This document shows, one piece after another, positions 6,873-10,014 of a DNA stretch of 10,014 nt. The stretch is taken from positions 1 through 10,014 of the forward strand of contig JAJDYK010000270.1 of assembly GCA_022825185.1 (NCBI GenBank). Reading direction: 5' to 3'. Numbering within the stretch: position 1 is the stretch's first letter; each line of letters opens with the position of its first letter. The notes beneath the pieces were generated by a model. That model was not told where the DNA came from. It saw nothing but the letters and a program-made list of their open reading frames with translations, and made no database searches. The translations under genes and the position numbers were made by a program. Origin of the DNA: Candidatus Latescibacterota bacterium (GTDB taxonomy: Bacteria > Latescibacterota > UBA2968 > UBA8231).

Positions 6873-7613
6873 TCAAGCCTCCCAAGGGCGGATCAGTTCG
6901 CGCAGCCGGCGCGGGGCTTCGCTGGGCAGCGGCTGGCCTGTGTACTTGGGCAAGAGCGCGCGAAAGCCGACGCTGATCCACAAGGCCCAAGCCGCCAAGC
7001 CGCCGCAGAACAACCCCAAGCCAGAAGCGACGCCAAGACCGAGGGCCAAGCCTGCGGTCAGCAAAAAAATCAGCGAGAGCTTTACATTGTCAACCGACAG
7101 GAGAAAGCTGTAGCGCACCGTGGACCACACCGACCCCTCTTGGGTGACCAGCACCGGAAAAACATACACCGCAACCATGCCCACCAGCAGTAGAAACCAG
7201 ACCATCAGCCCACCCAAAAACACCCCCAACCAGCCGCCGATCCGCTGATAAAAGACCACGTTGGCCAGCACCAGCGCGACCGCGGCGACCATCAGCAACC
7301 CCAGCGCGAAGGCGCGCCAAAAAAACGCGCGGCCAGCCGCCCAGAACTCCCGCAGACCAAAGTCCCTGTCCCGCGCCCAAGCGGCCCCAGCGGCAAAGAG
7401 CATGGCCGTGGCCGGTGCGCTCAACAGCAGAGTACCGGCTAAGACAGCAGCCCCCACCAGCCCCACGCCGCCCAGCCCAAACCCTACTTGCAAAAGCGCG
7501 TACGCCCCTGCGATCCAAGGCAAACTCAACGCGCTCCACAGCAAGTTGTAGCCCACCAGCCCGCCTAAGCGGTCGTACGCCGTCCACAAGAAGCGTCGCA
7601 GGTTTTCGCTCAA
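6873..7613 (-). CDS. DUF624/YesL-like integral membrane protein
   Basis: A 246-residue inner-membrane protein with about five or six hydrophobic segments, at roughly 18-45, 49-79, 103-122, 128-155 and 178-216. The opening YNLLWSALSLPW (22-33), a conserved-looking APATAML (66-72) and the YVFPVLVTQEGSVWSTVRYSFLLSVDN block (150-176) resemble DUF624 (YesL) proteins. Members often sit near sugar-uptake or oligosaccharide genes, but their biochemical role is unknown to me. The start codon appears to be TTG (7613-7611), overlapping the upstream stop as TTGA. GGAGG (7618-7622) lies only 4 nt away, slightly close. It is third in the operon, between the M20 peptidase and nnr, and its own 3' end carries the nnr ribosome site. 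I am fairly sure it is a real membrane protein and less sure of the family name. Confidence 0.8.
   Translation of the reverse strand: MSENLRRFLWTAYDRLGGLVGYNLLWSALSLPWIAGAYALLQVGFGLGGVGLVGAAVLAGTLLLSAPATAMLFAAGAAWARDRDFGLREFWAAGRAFFWRAFALGLLMVAAVALVLANVVFYQRIGGWLGVFLGGLMVWFLLLVGMVAVYVFPVLVTQEGSVWSTVRYSFLLSVDNVKLSLIFLLTAGLALGLGVASGLGLFCGGLAAWALWISVGFRALLPKYTGQPLPSEAPRRLRELIRPWEA
6878..6883 (-). promoter_or_regulatory. Ribosome binding site deciding the nnr start
   Basis: GGGAGG in the last codons of the DUF624 gene, 7 nt before ATG 6870. It settles the nnr start against a 40-residue longer reading frame. Confidence 0.75.
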
Positions 7614-8863
7614 TGGGCCTCCAAGCCGCGCAGCATAAACTCGGCGTACGTGCGCGCCGTCAACGCCAAGTCGCGCACCCGCACGCGCTCATCCACTCCG
7701 TGAATGCGCTCGCCCTTTACGCCATAGCCAATGCCGGGCAGGCCGCCGTCAACCGCAAAGTAGTGCAGGTCTGTAAAGCCAGAACTGAGCCGGTAGCTAG
7801 CGGCGCGGCGGCGCACGGCTTGCACGGCCTGTGCAAAGGCCTGGGGCAGCGCGTGCTCGGCATCGACGACGCAAGGTTCAATCCGCAACGGCGCTGCCAC
7901 TCGGCAGGGCGGCTCGGCGGCTCGCTCCACAGCGCGTCTCAGCTCGCGCTCGACGGCCGCAAGTTGCTCGCCGGGCACTAAGCGGCGGTCGAGCGAAAAG
8001 CGGGCATGGGCGGGCACGGTGTTGATCTTGTCGCCCTCCCCGCCCGAGAAGGTGCCGCCGATATTGAGCGTGGGACTGCGCGATCGACCGTCAAAATCCT
8101 CGTAGCAGCGCTGGGGCACATTTAGTTTCCGCTTGTAGGCTTGCAACTTCTGCACTACGCCGGCCATGGCTTCAAAGGCGTTGACCCCCTGTTCTGGGCT
8201 AGAAGCGTGAGCGGCCTTGCCCGTCAGTTCGACCTCTAACCACAGCACGCCATTGTGGCCGCAGCCGACCTGCGTCCCGGCCGCTCCCTCGCAGACGACT
8301 GCGAAATCGGCGTTCACCAGCCCCTCCTTTACAATCCATCCCGCGCCCAATTGGCCGCCGGTCTCCTCGTCGGCAGTGAACGAACACTCGATGTTAAAAG
8401 CTGGCTCAGCACCCGATTCCTTGAGCGCCTCCACAGCCATCAGCAACGCGGCGATCGCCCCTTTCATATCCCCAGAGCCGCGGCCGTAGAGCGCATCGCC
8501 AGCCAGCCCCGGCTCAAAAGGATCGCCGAATTTCCACTGCCCGGAACAAGGCACCACATCGTAGTGGGCATTGAAATGCACGGTCTGCGGTCGGCCCGCG
8601 TCCCACCGGGCAATCAGGTTGTAGCGCGGGAACTCGTCCAAGCCGAGCACGCGGCGCACCTCTTGGTCTGGGACGCGGTGGACTTTGGCTTGCAAACCCA
8701 AGCTCTGACAGCGCTCCAAGAGCGCGTCGGTCATCGCTTGGTAGTTCCGCCCCGGCGGATTGGTGGTATCCACGCGCACGAGCGTCTGCAAGCTGCCGAG
8801 CAACTGCTCTTGGTGCTTTCCAATGTATTGGTGAACGCTAGCTTTCACGCGTGATTCGTTCAG
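7610..8863 (-). CDS. M20-family zinc metallopeptidase (ArgE/DapE/ACY1-like)
   Basis: A cytosolic di-zinc amidohydrolase of the group containing acetylornithine deacetylase, succinyl-diaminopimelate desuccinylase, aminoacylase and dipeptidases; substrate not assignable. Numbered from the CTG, the catalytic set is complete: His100 and Asp102 in NAHYDVVP, bridging Asp132 in GRGSGDMKG, general base Glu166 with ligand Glu167 in TADEETGG, Glu192 in VVCEGA, and His388 in ERIHGVDE. A dimerisation lid lies between the two catalytic halves (around GKAAHASSPEQGVNAFEAM). Length of 417 residues is normal. I place the start at CTG 8863-8861 because AAGGAG (8872-8877) is 8 nt upstream and the codon overlaps the preceding stop as CTGA. 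A GTG at 8893 would add ten residues but has no SD. It overlaps the DUF624 gene start by 4 nt. Confidence 0.93.
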   Translation of the reverse strand: MNESRVKASVHQYIGKHQEQLLGSLQTLVRVDTTNPPGRNYQAMTDALLERCQSLGLQAKVHRVPDQEVRRVLGLDEFPRYNLIARWDAGRPQTVHFNAHYDVVPCSGQWKFGDPFEPGLAGDALYGRGSGDMKGAIAALLMAVEALKESGAEPAFNIECSFTADEETGGQLGAGWIVKEGLVNADFAVVCEGAAGTQVGCGHNGVLWLEVELTGKAAHASSPEQGVNAFEAMAGVVQKLQAYKRKLNVPQRCYEDFDGRSRSPTLNIGGTFSGGEGDKINTVPAHARFSLDRRLVPGEQLAAVERELRRAVERAAEPPCRVAAPLRIEPCVVDAEHALPQAFAQAVQAVRRRAASYRLSSGFTDLHYFAVDGGLPGIGYGVKGERIHGVDERVRVRDLALTARTYAEFMLRGLEAH

Positions 8864-10014
8864 AACGTGGTCTCCTTGGTTGTTATGGGGCACCAGCGCG
8901 CCGCGGTCAAATGGTGTAGCAATACGTCTTGGGCCTCGGGCGTGCCAATCTGTTGCAAGGCCGCCGTGCTGTGCCCTTGAACGTAGCGATTTTCGTCGCT
9001 GAGGACCGCGGCCAACGCGTCTGTGGCCGCGGCAGCCGCCGGGCCAAAGTGGGCCAGCGCATACGCCGCGTTAAAGCGCACCTGATCGTCCTCGTCCGCC
9101 AACAGCGCAGCCAACGCGGACACGGAGGCTGCTGGATTCAACTCAATGGTCCCAAGAGCCTCGGCCACATTGCGCCGCACCCATGCGTCCGGGTCGTCAG
9201 TTAGCTTGCACAGGGAGTCCACGGCGTCGGTTCCAGCGCTTGCCCCCATGTCGCCCAGCGCGTACGCGGCAAAACCCCGCACGTGTTCCCGCTCATCGCC
9301 GAGGGCCGCAACCAAGGCGTCCACCGCTTCCTCCCCCACCGCACCAAGCGCATACGCCGCGTGCTCCCGCACGTGTTCCCGCTCGTCATCTAAGGCTGCA
9401 ATCAACGGGCCTACGGCGGCCGCACCTACTGCACCGAGTGCATACGCCGCATTGAGACGCACCGGCTCAGCCTCGTCGCCCAGCGCACCGAGCAGTGCAT
9501 CCAGTGCGGGCGCGGCCTTTTCCCCCAACCTGCCGAGGGCGTCGGTTGCTTCTAGACGTTGTTCCAACGTCCCATTAAGAGACTCGCTTAATTGCTCAAT
9601 TTGCCCGTTGGCCTCGGCGCGACTTTGGGCTCCCGCGTGCCAATCCCATATCCGCGACCACACGACTCGATGCTTGCTAGAGGGCACCGACCCGTTGGCC
9701 GGCCACCCCGGAGCTTGGATGTTCCAACTGGGCCGACTCGGCTCGCTGAGGCGAGTAAATTGGAACTTCATCATGTAGCGGTTAGCGTTCGTGCTATTGG
9801 GCATGGCCCGGTGCCACAAGTCAAAATGCACCAAGGTACAGGTGCCAGCCTCGCCGAGGACTGGCAAGTGGTACTCGTCCTGCTCGTCGTCTGCGCGGCC
9901 GTTGTAGTAGTGCGTGCCGGGCATGACCGCGGTGGGACCGTTTTCCAAGGCGACGTCTTGTGGGTAGTAGAAAATCATCACCCAGCGATTGCGGTGATAG
10001 CGCACCTTGTGATA
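8860..10014 (-). CDS. Phytanoyl-CoA dioxygenase (PhyH)-like domain fused to HEAT repeats (N-terminus beyond window)
   Basis: The frame is open to the window edge, so the start is missing. A GTG lies at 10005 but similarity to the enzyme fold begins before it. Numbered from that GTG, residues 1-95 match the C-terminal half of a non-haem Fe(II)/2-oxoglutarate oxygenase of the PhyH family: GPTAVMPGTHYYN (23-35), then the distal iron ligand His65 in FDLWHRAMPN and the likely 2-oxoglutarate-binding Arg76 in NRYMMKF. The proximal HxD motif should lie just outside the window. A tryptophan-rich linker (94-123) leads to about seven HEAT repeats (148-366), some nearly identical (DEREHVREHAAYALG, DEREHVRGFAAYALG). 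Fe-dependent hydroxylation of an unknown substrate with a protein-binding tail is the inferred role. It is first visible gene of the operon; its last codons carry the ribosome site for the M20 gene. Confidence 0.88.
   Translation of the reverse strand, partial: YHKVRYHRNRWVMIFYYPQDVALENGPTAVMPGTHYYNGRADDEQDEYHLPVLGEAGTCTLVHFDLWHRAMPNSTNANRYMMKFQFTRLSEPSRPSWNIQAPGWPANGSVPSSKHRVVWSRIWDWHAGAQSRAEANGQIEQLSESLNGTLEQRLEATDALGRLGEKAAPALDALLGALGDEAEPVRLNAAYALGAVGAAAVGPLIAALDDEREHVREHAAYALGAVGEEAVDALVAALGDEREHVRGFAAYALGDMGASAGTDAVDSLCKLTDDPDAWVRRNVAEALGTIELNPAASVSALAALLADEDDQVRFNAAYALAHFGPAAAAATDALAAVLSDENRYVQGHSTAALQQIGTPEAQDVLLHHLTAARWCPITTKETTF
8872..8877 (-). promoter_or_regulatory. Ribosome binding site deciding the CTG start of the M20 gene
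   Basis: AAGGAG within the last codons of the HEAT gene lies 8 nt before CTG 8863-8861. No ATG, GTG or TTG in the M20 frame lies at usable distance: GTG 8893 is upstream of the site and GTG 8848 is 23 nt away. Confidence 0.55.
8902..9564 (-). repeat. HEAT-repeat array inside the PhyH-like gene
   Basis: Seven helical repeats of about 30-34 residues share a core of the form D-x-V-R-x-x-A-A-Y-A-L-G. Units two to four are near-copies in protein. At the DNA level the 19-mer cccgcacgtgttcccgctc occurs at 9276-9294 and again exactly 90 bp away at 9366-9384. This points to fairly recent in-frame tandem duplication of a 30-codon unit. Confidence 0.85.

Noticed and set aside
6322..7113. Plus-strand frame of 263 codons spanning nnr and the membrane protein
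   Set aside because: It crosses the junction of two well-supported minus-strand genes and has no family features.
1..10014. CRISPR arrays, tRNA or rRNA genes, and insertion sequences
   Set aside because: I saw no spaced direct repeats, cloverleaf-like segments, transposase motifs or terminal inverted repeats. The repeats found are all HEAT coding repeats or short hairpins.

Overview
All recognisable genes lie on the minus strand, so transcription runs from base 10014 toward base 1. Base composition is GC-rich in most genes (by hand count 43 of 60 bases at 6121-6180) but drops near 50% or lower across the restriction endonuclease (26 of 60 at 4141-4200). The host is clearly bacterial and looks like an uncultured high-GC lineage. 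A phytanoyl-CoA dioxygenase-like domain fused to HEAT repeats next to a DUF624-like membrane protein recalls candidate phyla such as Poribacteria or Latescibacterota. That placement is a weak inference from gene content only.

Region 1 (10014-5308) is a compact four-gene operon: PhyH-like/HEAT protein (cut by the window edge), M20 metallopeptidase, DUF624/YesL-like membrane protein, and the bifunctional NAD(P)H-hydrate repair enzyme Nnr. The junctions are two NTGA overlaps and one 2-nt gap. Each downstream gene has a Shine-Dalgarno sequence inside the preceding gene. Two of the start codons appear to be non-AUG (CTG and TTG).

Region 2 (5311-4705) has a plausible sigma-70 promoter whose -35 box contains the nnr stop codon. 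It is followed by an unrecognised 164-aa protein with one C-terminal membrane segment.

Region 3 (4704-3301) is a Type II restriction-modification cassette: a BglII/BstYI-family endonuclease abutting an MT-A70-family adenine methyltransferase. Directly upstream of the endonuclease, and coupled to it by a TAATG overlap, is a previously unlisted 30-codon ORF. It encodes a five-cysteine mini-protein and is preceded by a strong AAGGAG. This is the most novel-looking element in the window.

Region 4 (3280-1) holds carB (carbamoyl-phosphate synthase large subunit), starting 20 bp after the methyltransferase, with no carA where one would often find it. The first 17 codons of an exported protein follow at the window edge.
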